A stretch of DNA of 64,000 nt. Source: Nonomuraea sp. NEAU-A123. GTDB taxonomy: Bacteria; Actinomycetota; Actinomycetes; Streptosporangiales; Streptosporangiaceae. The notes beneath the pieces were generated by a model, which worked only from the letters and a program-made list of their open reading frames with translations, was not told the DNA's origin and did no database searches. The position numbers and the translations under genes are program-made. The stretch spans positions 89,054 through 153,053 of the forward strand of contig NZ_JAHFZZ010000018.1 of assembly GCF_018603905.1 (NCBI RefSeq), given 5' to 3'. Shown piece after piece: positions 17,663 to 26,279 of this stretch (positions within the stretch are counted from its first letter, which is position 1; every line of letters starts with the position of its first letter).

Positions 17663-18094
17663 ATGAACGCGTTGCTGCTGGAGAATCAGGTGTGCTTCGC
17701 CGTACACGCCGCGTCTCGCGCGCTCGACGGCTTCTACCGGCGCCAACTGGCGGAGCTGGGACTGACCTATCCGCAGTATCTGGTGATGCTGGTGCTGTGG
17801 GAGCGCGAGCCGGTGACGGTCAAGGAGCTGGGCGTGGCGTTGCGGCTCGACTCCGGCACCCTGTCACCGCTGCTCAAGCGGCTGGAGGCGGCCGGGCTCG
17901 TCCGGCGCGAACGCAACGCCAGCGACGAACGGTCCGTGGTGGTGCGGCTCACCGAGGCGGGCACGGAGCTGCGGCAGTCCGCCCTGCGGGTGCCTGAGCA
18001 TGTGGCCAACGCCACCGGCATGCACCTGAGCGAGCTGGCCGATCTGCACCGTACGCTCGGCCGGATGACCCAAGCCCTCACAGAAGCGACGTAA
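17663..18094 (+). CDS. ohrR: MarR-type organic-peroxide sensor OhrR
   Basis: 143 residues from ATG at 17663. The sensing Cys of OhrR proteins is present in LENQVCFAVHAASRA (residue 11), followed by YPQYLVMLVLWEREPVTVKE, the HTH LDSGTLSPLLKRLEAAGLV and the wing RERNASDERSVVVRLT. Cys oxidation by organic hydroperoxide releases the repressor from the site at 17613-17626. Only one conserved Cys is seen, consistent with the one-Cys class. Confidence 0.93.
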   Translation: MNALLLENQVCFAVHAASRALDGFYRRQLAELGLTYPQYLVMLVLWEREPVTVKELGVALRLDSGTLSPLLKRLEAAGLVRRERNASDERSVVVRLTEAGTELRQSALRVPEHVANATGMHLSELADLHRTLGRMTQALTEAT

Positions 18095-18202
18095 CGATCG
18101 TCCCCCCGGACGAGACCATCCCCGAGATTCGGCGAACAGCCCGAAGCGCCGCCGGTTGATCTGTAAGAAGAATGCGGAACACCCGCATCACCGGAGGTCG
18201 CC

Positions 18203-19429
18203 TTGGGAAGCACGTACACCCTCGATGTCAGGAAGACCGCCACCCTCACCGTCGGCCTGCTCATGGGGGTGTGGGTCGTCGACTACGTCGACCGGGTGAT
18301 GATCGCGGTCGCCCTGCCCTTCATCGGCGCGGACTTCGAGCTCACCAAGACCCAGCAGGGCTCGCTGATCACCGTGTTCGCCCTGGTGTACCTGCTGTGC
18401 CAGATCCCCGGCGGGCTGCTCGCCGACCGGTTCGGGGCGCGCAGGCTGCTCGTGGTGTCGCTCATGCTGTGGTCGGTGTTCACCGCGCTGACCGGCCTGG
18501 CCTGGGGGCTGGTCGGGTTGCTGGTGATCCGGGCGCTGTTCGGCGTGGGGCAGGGGCTGTTTCCCGGCGCGTCCTTCAAGGCCCTGTCCGAGCGGACCAC
18601 TCCCGCCCGGCGGGCCACGGCGGCGGGCGCGATGCTGGCCGCCAACCAACTGGGCGCGGGCCTGGCGCCGCTGGTCGTGGCGCCGCTGCTGCTGACGTTC
18701 GGGTGGCGGCACACGTTCTGGGTGACGGCCGCCGCGGGGGTGGCGATCGGGCTGCTGCTGTGGGCGCTGCTCCCCCCGCCCCTGCCCGCCGGGCTGAACG
18801 GGTCCGGCGATCTGTCCCGCCCCGCTCCCCCGCTCGGGTCCGTACTTCGGGCGCCGTCGGTGTGGAAGTTCGCGGCGTTGTTCTGCGCGACCAACATGCT
18901 CGCGTACGGGATGATCACCTGGGTGCCCAGTTATCTGCTGGAGGCGCGGGGCGTCTCGCTGCTGAAGACGGGCCTGTACGCGGCCATCCCCGGCCTGGTG
19001 ATGACCGTGACCGTCATCCTCGGCGGCTGGCTGTTCGATCGCTACTTCCACGACCGGGCCCGCCTGTTCGTCATCCCGCTGCTGCTCTGCACCGCCGTAC
19101 TTCTGGTGCTGATGCTGCGCGCGGAGACCGCGGCCGGGTTCACGCTGTTCCAGACGCTGGCCATGGCGGTGGCCGGGCTGTCGACGATGGGCATCCTGGG
19201 CATGCCGGTGCGGGCGCTGCCGCCCGAGGTGATCGGCTCGGGCATGGGCGTGGTCAACGTCGGCGGGCAGGTGGCGGGCGTCATCGCACCGGTGCTGATG
19301 GGCTGGCTGGTCGACCATTTCTCCTATACCGCCGCGTTCGGGCTGCTGATCGGCACCACCGTGCTGGGCGCGCTGATCGCGTTGGTCGTGCCGCAGCGGG
19401 CGGAACAGTTCCGTCTGGAGGCCGCGTGA
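18203..19429 (+). CDS. MFS transporter, anion:cation symporter-like
   Basis: 408 residues from TTG at 18203 with CCGGAGGTCGCC immediately upstream. Twelve hydrophobic helices. The N-terminal WVVDYVDRVMIAVALPFIG and motif A GGLLADRFGARRLLVVSL resemble the ACS family (hexuronate, phthalate and similar organic-anion symporters), with NQLGAGLAPLVV in helix 5. The substrate cannot be assigned and no catabolic genes adjoin it. It converges on the next MFS gene with 12 bp between stops. Confidence 0.8.
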   Translation: MGSTYTLDVRKTATLTVGLLMGVWVVDYVDRVMIAVALPFIGADFELTKTQQGSLITVFALVYLLCQIPGGLLADRFGARRLLVVSLMLWSVFTALTGLAWGLVGLLVIRALFGVGQGLFPGASFKALSERTTPARRATAAGAMLAANQLGAGLAPLVVAPLLLTFGWRHTFWVTAAAGVAIGLLLWALLPPPLPAGLNGSGDLSRPAPPLGSVLRAPSVWKFAALFCATNMLAYGMITWVPSYLLEARGVSLLKTGLYAAIPGLVMTVTVILGGWLFDRYFHDRARLFVIPLLLCTAVLLVLMLRAETAAGFTLFQTLAMAVAGLSTMGILGMPVRALPPEVIGSGMGVVNVGGQVAGVIAPVLMGWLVDHFSYTAAFGLLIGTTVLGALIALVVPQRAEQFRLEAA

Positions 19430-19441
19430 CGCTCGACCAGC

Positions 19442-20635
19442 TCAGACGTCTTGTTGAACACGGAGCGCCTCCGAACCCGGCTCCACCACTCCCCGGTCCC
19501 GGAACCACGCGTAGCAGCTCACGACGATCCCGGCGACGGTGACGGCGGCGCTGACGAGATAGAGGGACCGCAGCCCGAACCCGCCGTCGATGACCCGCCC
19601 GCCCAGCCATGCGGCGAAGGCCGCGGCGAGTTGGTACGCGGACGCGTTCACCGCCATGGCGAGGGTCGGCGCCGCGGCCGCGGTGGTCAGGACCCTGGTC
19701 TGCATACCGGGAATGACGGAGAACCCCAGCGCGCCGATCACGAAGACCAGCACCGCGGTGATCGTCGTCCCGGCGCTGACCGTCCACATCAGCACCAGCG
19801 TCGCCGCGAGAACGGCGAGCAGGCTGACCTGTGACGGCATCAGCGCCCGGTCGGACAGCCAGCCGCCGGCGAAATTGCCGACCGCCGCGCCGACGCCGTA
19901 CACCAGCAGCAGTACGGCGACCGCGTCGGCGGCGAATCCGGTGACGCCGGTGAGCAGCGGCGCGAAATAGGTGAACACGATGAGCAGCCCCGCATTGCCG
20001 ACCGCCGTGACCGCGATGGCGAGCCGCACATCACGGCCGCGGAACACCCGGAGCTCGGCCAGCGCGGACGTGCCGGGCGCGGCCTGCTGAACATCCGGTA
20101 CGAATCGCAGCACCAGCAGCAACCCGAGCGCACAGCACCCGGCGATGGCCACGAAGGTGGCCCGCCACCCCAGCCCATTGCCGATGAAGGTGCCGATGGG
20201 CGCACCGAGGATCATCGACAGGTTCATCCCGAAGACCAGCTTGGACACGGTGGAGGCCTGCTTGCCCGGCGGGGCGGTCGAGGCCGCGATGACGATCGCG
20301 TTGGCGAAGAACGTGGAGGTCACCAGCGCGGTGACGATCCGTGCCGCGAACAGCACGGCGTACGTCGGCGCGAGCACCGAGGCCAGATTTCCGATGATCA
20401 CGACGGCGAGAAGCACGAGGATGAGCGGCCTGCGGGCGAAGCGCGCGGTGAGCGCCGTCAGCACCGGGCCGCCGATGATCATCCCGATCGCGTAGGCCGT
20501 CACCAGCAGTCCGGCCGCCGGAATCGACACGGCCAGGTCGTCGGCGATGTCCGGCAGGATGCCGGCGATCACGAACTCGCCGGTCGTGATGCCGAACACG
20601 CACAGCATCAGGGAGAGTACCGCCACTCGTTCCAC
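19442..20635 (-). CDS. MFS exporter, DHA1 (CmlA/YdhP-like)
   Basis: 397 residues from GTG at 20635; a second in-frame GTG at 20626 is better placed relative to AGAGG and would give a protein three residues shorter. Twelve helices; TTGEFVIAGILPDIADDLAV at the N-terminus and GGPVLTALTARFARRPLIL as motif A are characteristic of DHA1 drug exporters, as is the motif C-like MILGAPIGTFIGNGLGWRAT. Its promoter carries the same 17-bp operator as the upstream TetR gene, so it is probably an inducible efflux pump. Confidence 0.87.
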   Translation of the reverse strand: MERVAVLSLMLCVFGITTGEFVIAGILPDIADDLAVSIPAAGLLVTAYAIGMIIGGPVLTALTARFARRPLILVLLAVVIIGNLASVLAPTYAVLFAARIVTALVTSTFFANAIVIAASTAPPGKQASTVSKLVFGMNLSMILGAPIGTFIGNGLGWRATFVAIAGCCALGLLLVLRFVPDVQQAAPGTSALAELRVFRGRDVRLAIAVTAVGNAGLLIVFTYFAPLLTGVTGFAADAVAVLLLVYGVGAAVGNFAGGWLSDRALMPSQVSLLAVLAATLVLMWTVSAGTTITAVLVFVIGALGFSVIPGMQTRVLTTAAAAPTLAMAVNASAYQLAAAFAAWLGGRVIDGGFGLRSLYLVSAAVTVAGIVVSCYAWFRDRGVVEPGSEALRVQQDV

Positions 20636-20644
20636 CTCTAATAG

Positions 20645-20661
20645 TTGACTGATCAGTACAA
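20645..20661. promoter_or_regulatory. TetR operator at the MFS exporter promoter
   Basis: TTGACTGATCAGTACAA contains the perfect palindrome ACTGATCAGT. The same 17-mer with one change occurs inverted at 21307-21323. It lies 10 bp before the exporter start. Confidence 0.75.
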
Positions 20662-20702
20662 AAAAGGGGCAGCACGATGCCCGTGGCGCCGACCGCTGGG
20701 GC

Positions 20703-21287
20703 TTACAGGGCCGCGAGCGCCCCGTCCACGACGTCCAGCAGGGTGTTCCTGTCGTCGGTCACCTTCGCGAGCACGCGCAGGCCGTAGTACGCGCTCTGGA
20801 ACGTACGCGCCACCTGGAGCGGCGGCCGGCCGGCGGGCAGCTCACCCGTGCCCTGGCCGATCGTCACCAGGTGGCAGATCGCCTGCTCCAGGTTCACGAA
20901 CTGCCGCCGCACCAGCGCCGCGACGTCCTCGGTGCGCCCGCTCTGCTCGGTGGCGGCGTTCAGCGCCAGGCAGCCGCGCCGGCCGGGGTCGGCCAGGTCG
21001 GCGTCGATGACGCCCAGCATCATCGCCCGCAGCCGCTCCCGCACCGGCCCGGCTTCCGGGTCCGCCAGCATGGCCAGCTGGGCATCGGCCCGGGTCGCGG
21101 CGTACCGGCGGATGGCCTCCTCGTACAGGCGGTGCTTGCTGCCGAACGCGTTGTAGAGGCTGCCGCGACCGAGCCCGGTGCGCGCGCACAGGTCCTGGGT
21201 GGTGGCCGCCTCGTAGCCCTTCTCCCAGAACACCTCCATCGCGGCGTCCAGGACGGCCTGATCGCTGAACTCGCGGGGTCTGCCCAT
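20703..21287 (-). CDS. TetR-family regulator of the DHA1 exporter
   Basis: 194 residues from ATG at 21287 (MGRPREFSDQAVLDAAMEVF). HTH TTQDLCARTGLGRGSLYNAF followed by GSKHRLYEEAIRRY; C-terminal LGVIDADLADPGRRGCLALN is the pocket motif of the AcrR-like subgroup with a Cys in RRGCL. It is encoded upstream of the exporter on the same strand. Matching operators lie before both genes, indicating autoregulation plus repression of the pump. Confidence 0.92.
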   Translation of the reverse strand: MGRPREFSDQAVLDAAMEVFWEKGYEAATTQDLCARTGLGRGSLYNAFGSKHRLYEEAIRRYAATRADAQLAMLADPEAGPVRERLRAMMLGVIDADLADPGRRGCLALNAATEQSGRTEDVAALVRRQFVNLEQAICHLVTIGQGTGELPAGRPPLQVARTFQSAYYGLRVLAKVTDDRNTLLDVVDGALAAL

Positions 21288-21306
21288 GAGCTGAAGCTAG
21301 CGGCTT

Positions 21307-21323
21307 TTGTACAGATCAGTCAA
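21307..21323. promoter_or_regulatory. TetR operator at its own promoter
   Basis: TTGTACAGATCAGTCAA is the reverse complement of TTGACTGATCTGTACAA, matching the site at 20645-20661 at 16 of 17 positions. It starts 20 bp upstream of the TetR start codon. Confidence 0.75.
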
Positions 21324-21477
21324 GAACGGGGTCGAGGTGGCCAGGGGGCGGGCTGCGGCGATGAAGCACTGCTCGGAGCCCGGGTCGGGCGGGCCGCGGA
21401 TGACCACGCGGTGGATGGTGTCGTCCAGGGCGGTCGCGAACCGCCGGCGGATGTGGGCGGTGGCTAGGCTCTGGCCG

Positions 21478-21987
21478 ATGAACGAGGCACGCAGGGCGAC
21501 CGCGGCGGATGCCGCGGAGCTGGTCCGCTTGCGCGGAGTGTTGATGACCGACCTGGCGAGGCACGAAGGGGCCGGGGACGGCTGGCAGGAGGCCGCGGAC
21601 GCGACGCTCCGCGAGCGACTGGCCGAGCCGCACCCCACGCTGATCGCCTTCGTCGTGGACCAGCCGGACCAGCCAGATCGGCCAGATCGGCCGAGCGAGC
21701 CGGAGCGGCCGAGCCTGCTGGCCGCCTGTGCGGTGGGCACCGTCGAGCGCCGGCTTCCGGGGCCGGTCAATCCCAGCGGCGAGATCGGATACGTCTTCAA
21801 TGTCGCGACCGATCCGGCTCACCGTCGGCGCGGCTATTCCCGGAGTTGCATGACGGCGCTGCTCGCCTGGTATCGCGACCGTGGCATCGGGACGATCGAC
21901 CTGCTCGCCTCCCCCGAGGGCGAGCCGCTCTACCGTTCGCTGGGCTTCGTCCGTTCAGCCGACTCCGCCATGCGCCTGCGGGTATAG
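21478..21987 (+). CDS. GNAT-family N-acetyltransferase
   Basis: 169 residues from ATG at 21478. The acetyl-CoA-binding motif A is VFNVATDPAHRRRGYSRSCM, with Ser where most members have Gly/Ala after RRGY. The C-terminal DLLASPEGEPLYRSLGFV is the usual beta-6/alpha-4 region. A Pro/Asp/Arg-rich insert DQPDQPDRPDRPSEPERPS (about residues 61-79), encoded by short tandem DNA repeats, is inserted in the beta-sheet core region. The acceptor substrate is unknown. Confidence 0.82.
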   Translation: MNEARRATAADAAELVRLRGVLMTDLARHEGAGDGWQEAADATLRERLAEPHPTLIAFVVDQPDQPDRPDRPSEPERPSLLAACAVGTVERRLPGPVNPSGEIGYVFNVATDPAHRRRGYSRSCMTALLAWYRDRGIGTIDLLASPEGEPLYRSLGFVRSADSAMRLRV

Positions 21988-22003
21988 CCCGCCCCGGCGC
22001 GCA

Positions 22004-22618
22004 TCATGGAATATTCGCCGCAGAGTCGCAGCCGCTCGACGGCAGGAAGGAGTCGTCTTCCGGCGCGCCGTTGCCCATTCCCGTTCCGCCATCGACGAAG
22101 TCGCCGACTTGCGGCAGATCAGGGAATGTCGCGCACACCAATATGTCCGGCCCGGTACCGCCGATCAGATAGTCGGCGCCTTCTTCTCCGTAGAGTGCTT
22201 CATGAAATCCGCCGGGCGGATTGAGGCCGCCGTAGACCGTGTCGTTCCCCTCTCCGCCGTGTATTTCTCGTCTGTGACCTTCACCGTGAACGAGGTCGTC
22301 TCCCCTTCCGCCCTCGATATAGTCCTCGCCGTCTCCGCCGCATATCCTGTCGTTCCCCGCGTCGCCGAAGATGCGGTCGGGTCCATCCGTACCGATGATC
22401 AGGTCGGCACGGCTCGTGCCGACGAAGGCGGCACCACCGGGTGGGACGAACAGCGGCACGACAAAGGTGCTGATGGGGGCGCCGAAGCAGTCCTCCATGA
22501 TGGGCGGTGGGGTCGCCGCCAGCGCCGACTGCGCGAGGAGGCCTGGGCTGCTCATGAGGACGAGTGACGCGCCGGCGATTACCGCAGAGTGCCCGAAGCG
22601 ACGGATGGTTCTGGTCAT
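22004..22618 (-). CDS. Secreted RTX-type calcium-binding repeat protein
   Basis: 204 residues from ATG at 22618 with GAGGAG upstream. A signal peptide (RRFGHSAVIAGASLVLMSSP...ALA) is followed by a short linker and about five RTX nonapeptide-like repeats: GTDGPDRIFGDAGNDRICGG, DGEDYIEGGRGDD, GEGNDTVYGG, GEEGADYLIGGTGPD. These fold as a calcium-stabilised beta-roll. RTX proteins of Gram-negatives use a type I system without a cleaved signal; here export is evidently by Sec. Two Cys near the C-terminus (VCATF, SSGCD) may form a disulfide. The function is unknown. Confidence 0.8.
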   Translation of the reverse strand: MTRTIRRFGHSAVIAGASLVLMSSPGLLAQSALAATPPPIMEDCFGAPISTFVVPLFVPPGGAAFVGTSRADLIIGTDGPDRIFGDAGNDRICGGDGEDYIEGGRGDDLVHGEGHRREIHGGEGNDTVYGGLNPPGGFHEALYGEEGADYLIGGTGPDILVCATFPDLPQVGDFVDGGTGMGNGAPEDDSFLPSSGCDSAANIP

Positions 22619-22753
22619 CGTGGTTCTCCTCGATCCGGGCGGCGCCTCACGGATATGAGGCGCCTTACCGGCCATTCATTCATTTCGAGGACTGACGGTC
22701 GGCGCATTACTGCACGTCACAGCGAGCAATATGGCGTAGACCCGCACCCACGC

Positions 22754-23137
22754 TTATGAGGTCTTCGCGTTCTCCTTCACCCCGGCCCGCGCGGCGAGTT
22801 GTTCGCGGAGCCGGGACAGGCGGGCGATCTCCGCGTCGAGGGTGGCGAGCCTGCGCTCCACCACGCCGCTCGTCGTGGAACAGCCGGGGCCGCCGCGTGG
22901 CGGCAGCGTGTCTCCGTCCAGCAGGTACAGGCGATCGGCGCAGCCACGTACGTCCTCGATGGTCAGACCGAGCGACAGCAGCTCGCGGATGATGCGCACG
23001 CGGGCCACCTCGCGCGGCCCGTACTCGCGCTGCCCGGTCGCCGTGCGCGGGGGCGCGGTCAGCAGCCCGCGCTGCTCGTAGAACCGCAGTGCCCGGGGCG
23101 TGGTGCCCGCCGCTGCTGCCGCGTCGCCGATGCGCAT
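22754..23137 (-). CDS. MerR-family regulator
   Basis: 127 residues from ATG at 23137 (MRIGDAAAAAGTTPRALRFY) with CTGGAGGATCG upstream. The N-terminal winged HTH has RALRFYEQRGLLTAPPRT and GQREYGPREVARVRIIRELL; the C-terminal helix VVERRLATLDAEIARLSRLR is the dimerising coiled coil. Cys in DGDTLPPRGGPGCSTT and ADRLYL lack the spacing of classical metal sensors. It follows the MDR oxidoreductase by 16 bp in an operon, so it probably controls the palindromic promoter at 24218-24239. Confidence 0.88.
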   Translation of the reverse strand: MRIGDAAAAAGTTPRALRFYEQRGLLTAPPRTATGQREYGPREVARVRIIRELLSLGLTIEDVRGCADRLYLLDGDTLPPRGGPGCSTTSGVVERRLATLDAEIARLSRLREQLAARAGVKENAKTS

Positions 23138-23153
23138 CGATCCTCCAGAAGCC

Positions 23154-24173
23154 CTACAGTTCGACGATGACCGTCCCGAAATGACGTCCTTCGAGCATTT
23201 CCTGCAACGCCCGCGGCGCGTCATCGATGCCCGCGATCCGGACGTACGGGAACGTGATGTCGCCCGCGCGCAGCCAGCCGCCGAAGCGTTCAAGCCACTG
23301 GGATCGCGCCTGCTCGTCGAAGCCCTGGAAAGCCTCTATCGAGATGCGCTTGAGGATGAGCTGGTAGGTGTCGAGTTCGACCGGCGCCGTCCCACCCGTC
23401 CCGCGGGGTGACATCTGCCCGGACAGCGCGCCGACCAGGACGAACCGGGCGCCGGGACGGGCTGCGGCAACCGCCGCCTGGAGCTGTTCGCCGCCGACGT
23501 TGTCCAGGTAGACGTCGATGCCGTCCGGGGCGGACTTCGCGAGCTGCTCCTCGATGGGCGCCGCACCGCGGATCACGGCCGCGTCGTACCCGAGCTCAGA
23601 GATCAGCCGATCGGCCTTCTCCCGCGAACTGGTGCTGCCGATCACCTGACCGGCGCCGAGCAGGCGGGCGATCTGCCCGGCGAGCGATCCGACCCCGCCC
23701 GCGGCGCCCGAGACGAACACCGTGTCCCCCGGCCTGACCTCGGCATCCCTGGTCAGCGCCGCGTAGGCGAGACCGCCCTGGCCCAGGTGCGCGACGGGGT
23801 CTGGCAGCACGTCACCCAAGGGCCTGACCTGGCCGACCGGCACGACCGCGTACTCGCGCCAGCCCAGCCAGTGTGAGACCAGGTCGCCGACCTGCGGCCC
23901 GCTGTCCCCGGCGGCCGACACGACCTCTCCGACCGCGGGCCCGAGCAGCGTGTCACCGGGGCGCAGCGGCGGCATGGGCGCGCCCTTCACACTCCCGCCG
24001 ATCAGCGTGCGAAGGGCGGCGAAGACGTGGAAGAAACGATTGCGGACCACCACCTGGCCGTCCTCTGGCGCCGGCAGGGGGACCTCGGCGACCACGAAAT
24101 GCTCTGGCTTGGGCAGCCCGTCGGGCACGGTGGCGAGCTGGACTTCTCTTGACGTTCGCGGCAGGGTCGGCAC
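23154..24173 (-). CDS. NADP-dependent oxidoreductase of the zinc-independent MDR family (curcumin/leukotriene-B4-reductase-like)
   Basis: 339 residues from GTG at 24173, with GGAGCG 5 bp upstream. It begins PTLPRTSREVQLATVPDGLP and has LPAPEDGQVVVRNRFF, GPAVGEVVSAA, the NADP-binding motif VFVSGAAGGVGSLAGQIARL (about residues 155-174) and IDVYLDNVGGEQLQAAVAAA. Zinc ligands are missing, as expected for double-bond reductases of the PTGR/CurA type. It would reduce alpha,beta-unsaturated carbonyls. Co-transcription with the MerR gene suggests induction by reactive electrophiles. Confidence 0.9.
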   Translation of the reverse strand: MPTLPRTSREVQLATVPDGLPKPEHFVVAEVPLPAPEDGQVVVRNRFFHVFAALRTLIGGSVKGAPMPPLRPGDTLLGPAVGEVVSAAGDSGPQVGDLVSHWLGWREYAVVPVGQVRPLGDVLPDPVAHLGQGGLAYAALTRDAEVRPGDTVFVSGAAGGVGSLAGQIARLLGAGQVIGSTSSREKADRLISELGYDAAVIRGAAPIEEQLAKSAPDGIDVYLDNVGGEQLQAAVAAARPGARFVLVGALSGQMSPRGTGGTAPVELDTYQLILKRISIEAFQGFDEQARSQWLERFGGWLRAGDITFPYVRIAGIDDAPRALQEMLEGRHFGTVIVEL

Positions 24174-24217
24174 GTTGCGCTCCTCAGATGTTCGGCAAAA
24201 GGGCGTCGCGACCTTAA

Positions 24218-24239
24218 CCCTTGACCCGCACGTCAAGGG
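24218..24239. promoter_or_regulatory. MerR-type palindromic operator
   Basis: Eight-bp perfect arms CCCTTGAC (24218-24225) and GTCAAGGG (24232-24239) flank a 6-bp spacer, 44 bp upstream of the MDR start. Length and position fit a MerR dimer site at the promoter of the oxidoreductase-merR operon. Confidence 0.72.
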
Positions 24240-24266
24240 CAAGGGGACGTGCTCCTGGTGGGTCGA

Positions 24267-24815
24267 TCACCCGGCTCTTCGCCGGCGCGGGTCAGACGTG
24301 CTGCCAGGTTCGGCGACCACGTCGATCGGCGCGCGGAACAGGATCTTCGCCTGGAATCGGTACGGCGCCGAGGACAACGTGTCAGTCATGAAAGCCCGGA
24401 GGTCTTCCGCCGGTGCCGGCCGTGGAGTGAAACGCGGGCCGGGCTGTGGCGGGGCGTCGATACGGTCGACGCGGAAGGTGCGCCAATCGTCGCGGTCCAG
24501 GTCGAAGGCCAGCAGGTACCAGCGGCGGCCGATGTGGACCAGGCTGTAGGGCTCGGCGCGGCGGGTGCGTTTCTGGTAGCCGAAGCGGATTCCCTCGTGG
24601 GCGCGGCAGGCCGCGGCCAGGGCCGCCAGCAGGTTCGCGTCCACCGCTGGTCCGGGGCCGGTCAGCGGCACGATAGCGGACTGCATCGACGGCTGTGGTT
24701 CGCAGCAGCGAGAACGCGTCGTCGCCGGACCGTCGGTGGTGACAACCCGCCAACAGCTGATCTCGTCTCCGGCATCATCCCGTCCGTACTGACGGCAAAG
24801 CGCGTTCCTGCTCAT
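24267..24815 (-). pseudogene. Remnant of a YafY/WYL-domain transcriptional regulator
   Basis: The frame encodes a recognisable WYL domain: AALAAACRAHEGIRFGYQKR, SLVHIGRRWYLLAFDLDRDD, WRTFRVDRI, then PYRFQAKILFRAPIDVVAEP. The N-terminal HTH of such regulators is absent; the first 45 or so residues read as unrelated sequence. The C-terminus ends in an Arg-rich tail (TSDPRRRRAG) instead of the usual C-terminal domain. Loss at both ends indicates decay. Confidence 0.7.
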
Positions 24816-24927
24816 CGGCAGAAGGCGCCGCCCGCGTCGTGCCCCTCGACCTCGCCGGCCGCCGGCCCGACCAGGATGCGCTGGACGTGATCATCGACGC
24901 GGTGGGCCCGCGCGACCGGCTGGACCG
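24816..24927 (+). pseudogene. Short oxidoreductase-like remnant
   Basis: In one plus-strand frame this 110-bp gap reads EGAARVVPLDLAGRR followed by ALDVIIDAVGPRDRL, reminiscent of the nucleotide-binding half of an NAD(P)-binding dehydrogenase. It has no start or stop context and lies between the WYL remnant and the next oxidoreductase. The assignment is weak. Confidence 0.25.
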
Positions 24928-25872
24928 TCAGCGCACTTCGAGCAGGGTCTTGCCGACGCTCGCGCGCGACTCGATGGCGGCGTGCGCGGCGGCGGCCCAC
25001 TCGAGGGGGAAGCGCTGACCGATCAGCGGCCGCAGCCGTCCGGCAGCGGCCTCGGCGAGGGCGCTCTCGGTGTACTCGCGCATCGTCTCCGGGGTGGGCT
25101 TCGCCTGGACGAGCGTGACGCCGCGCGCGACAGCGGCCTCCTCCTCGATGCCGGCCCACTCTCCGCTCGCCAGCCCGAAGCTGACCATCCGGCCGCCTTG
25201 ACCGAGCAGTTCGAAGGCGGCTCGGGCGATGTCGCCGCCGACCCCGTCGAGGACGACGTCGACGGGGGCGACCCCGTCGGACCAACCCGGAGCCGTGTAG
25301 TCGACCACCTCGTCGGCGCCCAAGTCGCGGGCCACGCCGGTTTTGCGCGAACCCCCGGCAGCCCCGACGACGGTGGCACCCGCCGACTTGGCCAGCTGAA
25401 CGAGGAGCGAGCCCACGCCGCCGGCCGCGGCCTCGACCAGAACCCGTTCCCCGGGCTGCGGTTCGGTCGCCCGGATCATCATGGTCGCGGTACGCCCGTC
25501 GGCCAAGATCGCGACCGCGTCGTCCAATTCGAGGCCGTCAGGGACGGTGTAGAGCCCGGACACGTCCACCGCAGCCCGTTCGGCATAACCGCCGGAGCCG
25601 CCCGTGGAGGTCACCACCCGACGGCTGACCAGGTCGGAGTCGACGCCCTCGCCGACCGCCGTGACGATGCCCCCGACGCCGTTGCCCGGGATCATCGGCA
25701 GTTTCCGCTTGAACGGCGAGGGCGCGCCCGACCGGAACTGGGTCTCCACAAAGGTGATGTTGGCGTAGGCGACGTCGATCAACACCTGCCCAGGCTCCGG
25801 GACCGGGTCGGGGGCATCTCCAGGTACGAGCACCTCGGGCCTGCCGAACTCCTTCAACCACACCGCGCGCAC
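24928..25872 (-). CDS. Quinone-oxidoreductase-like MDR enzyme
   Basis: 314 residues from GTG at 25872 (VRAVWLKEFGRPEVLVPGDA) with AGGGAG upstream. QOR landmarks: EPGQVLIDVAYANITFVETQ, MIPGNGVGGIVTAVGEGVD, NADPH motif VLVEAAAGGVGSLLVQLAKS (about residues 138-157) and VDVVLDGVGGDIARAAFELL. Zinc ligands are absent. It would reduce quinones or enones using NADPH. A MerR-like palindrome at 25913-25932 precedes it, so it may share regulatory logic with the MDR gene at 23154. Confidence 0.9.
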   Translation of the reverse strand: MRAVWLKEFGRPEVLVPGDAPDPVPEPGQVLIDVAYANITFVETQFRSGAPSPFKRKLPMIPGNGVGGIVTAVGEGVDSDLVSRRVVTSTGGSGGYAERAAVDVSGLYTVPDGLELDDAVAILADGRTATMMIRATEPQPGERVLVEAAAGGVGSLLVQLAKSAGATVVGAAGGSRKTGVARDLGADEVVDYTAPGWSDGVAPVDVVLDGVGGDIARAAFELLGQGGRMVSFGLASGEWAGIEEEAAVARGVTLVQAKPTPETMREYTESALAEAAAGRLRPLIGQRFPLEWAAAAHAAIESRASVGKTLLEVR

Positions 25873-25912
25873 GTTGTTCTCCCTGTTCGGCTGATGTCGT
25901 CCCCAGCATGCA

Positions 25913-25932
25913 ACCTCAACCGAGCTCGAGGT
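25913..25932. promoter_or_regulatory. MerR/SoxR-like operator upstream of the quinone oxidoreductase
   Basis: ACCTC (25913-25917) and GAGGT (25928-25932) flank AACCGAGCTC, with CGAGCTCG central. On the coding strand TTGACC at 25935-25930 could be the -35 element. The architecture resembles SoxR-type promoters; which protein binds is unknown. Confidence 0.5.
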
Positions 25933-26279
25933 CAACTCGCGATCACCAGTACAGCGCGACCGCCATGCGACTGCCCACACCTGACCAACGAACTGAGGTC
26001 GGCCCCGTCGACGCCATTCACCCCGGCATCCAGTGGGTCTACGCTGTACGCACGGGCGACGGGCAGTTGCTTGCTCATGGTTCTGGAAGATCTCGACCCC
26101 TGCCTGTTACTGGGCTGCACCACCGCCGAGACATGCGCGCGGTTCTTCACCGAGTTCCGCCGCGCCCTGCGCAGGCTCCTCGACGGCCCGCACCCCTGGC
26201 TCGTAGCCAGTCCTCCGAAGCCCGTTCCGCACCCGCTGACCGCGCACCACAGTGAGCACTCGCCTTTAGGGAAACCTCG
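25933..26279. other. Non-coding stretch between the oxidoreductase and the aminotransferase
   Basis: About 350 bp with the promoter and leader of the aminotransferase gene. Two plus-strand frames are partly open (for example ATG at 26077, MVLEDLDPCLLLGCTTAETC) but run into the aminotransferase gene out of frame and resemble nothing known to me. No attenuator hairpin or run of Leu/Ile/Val codons was recognised. Confidence 0.4.
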
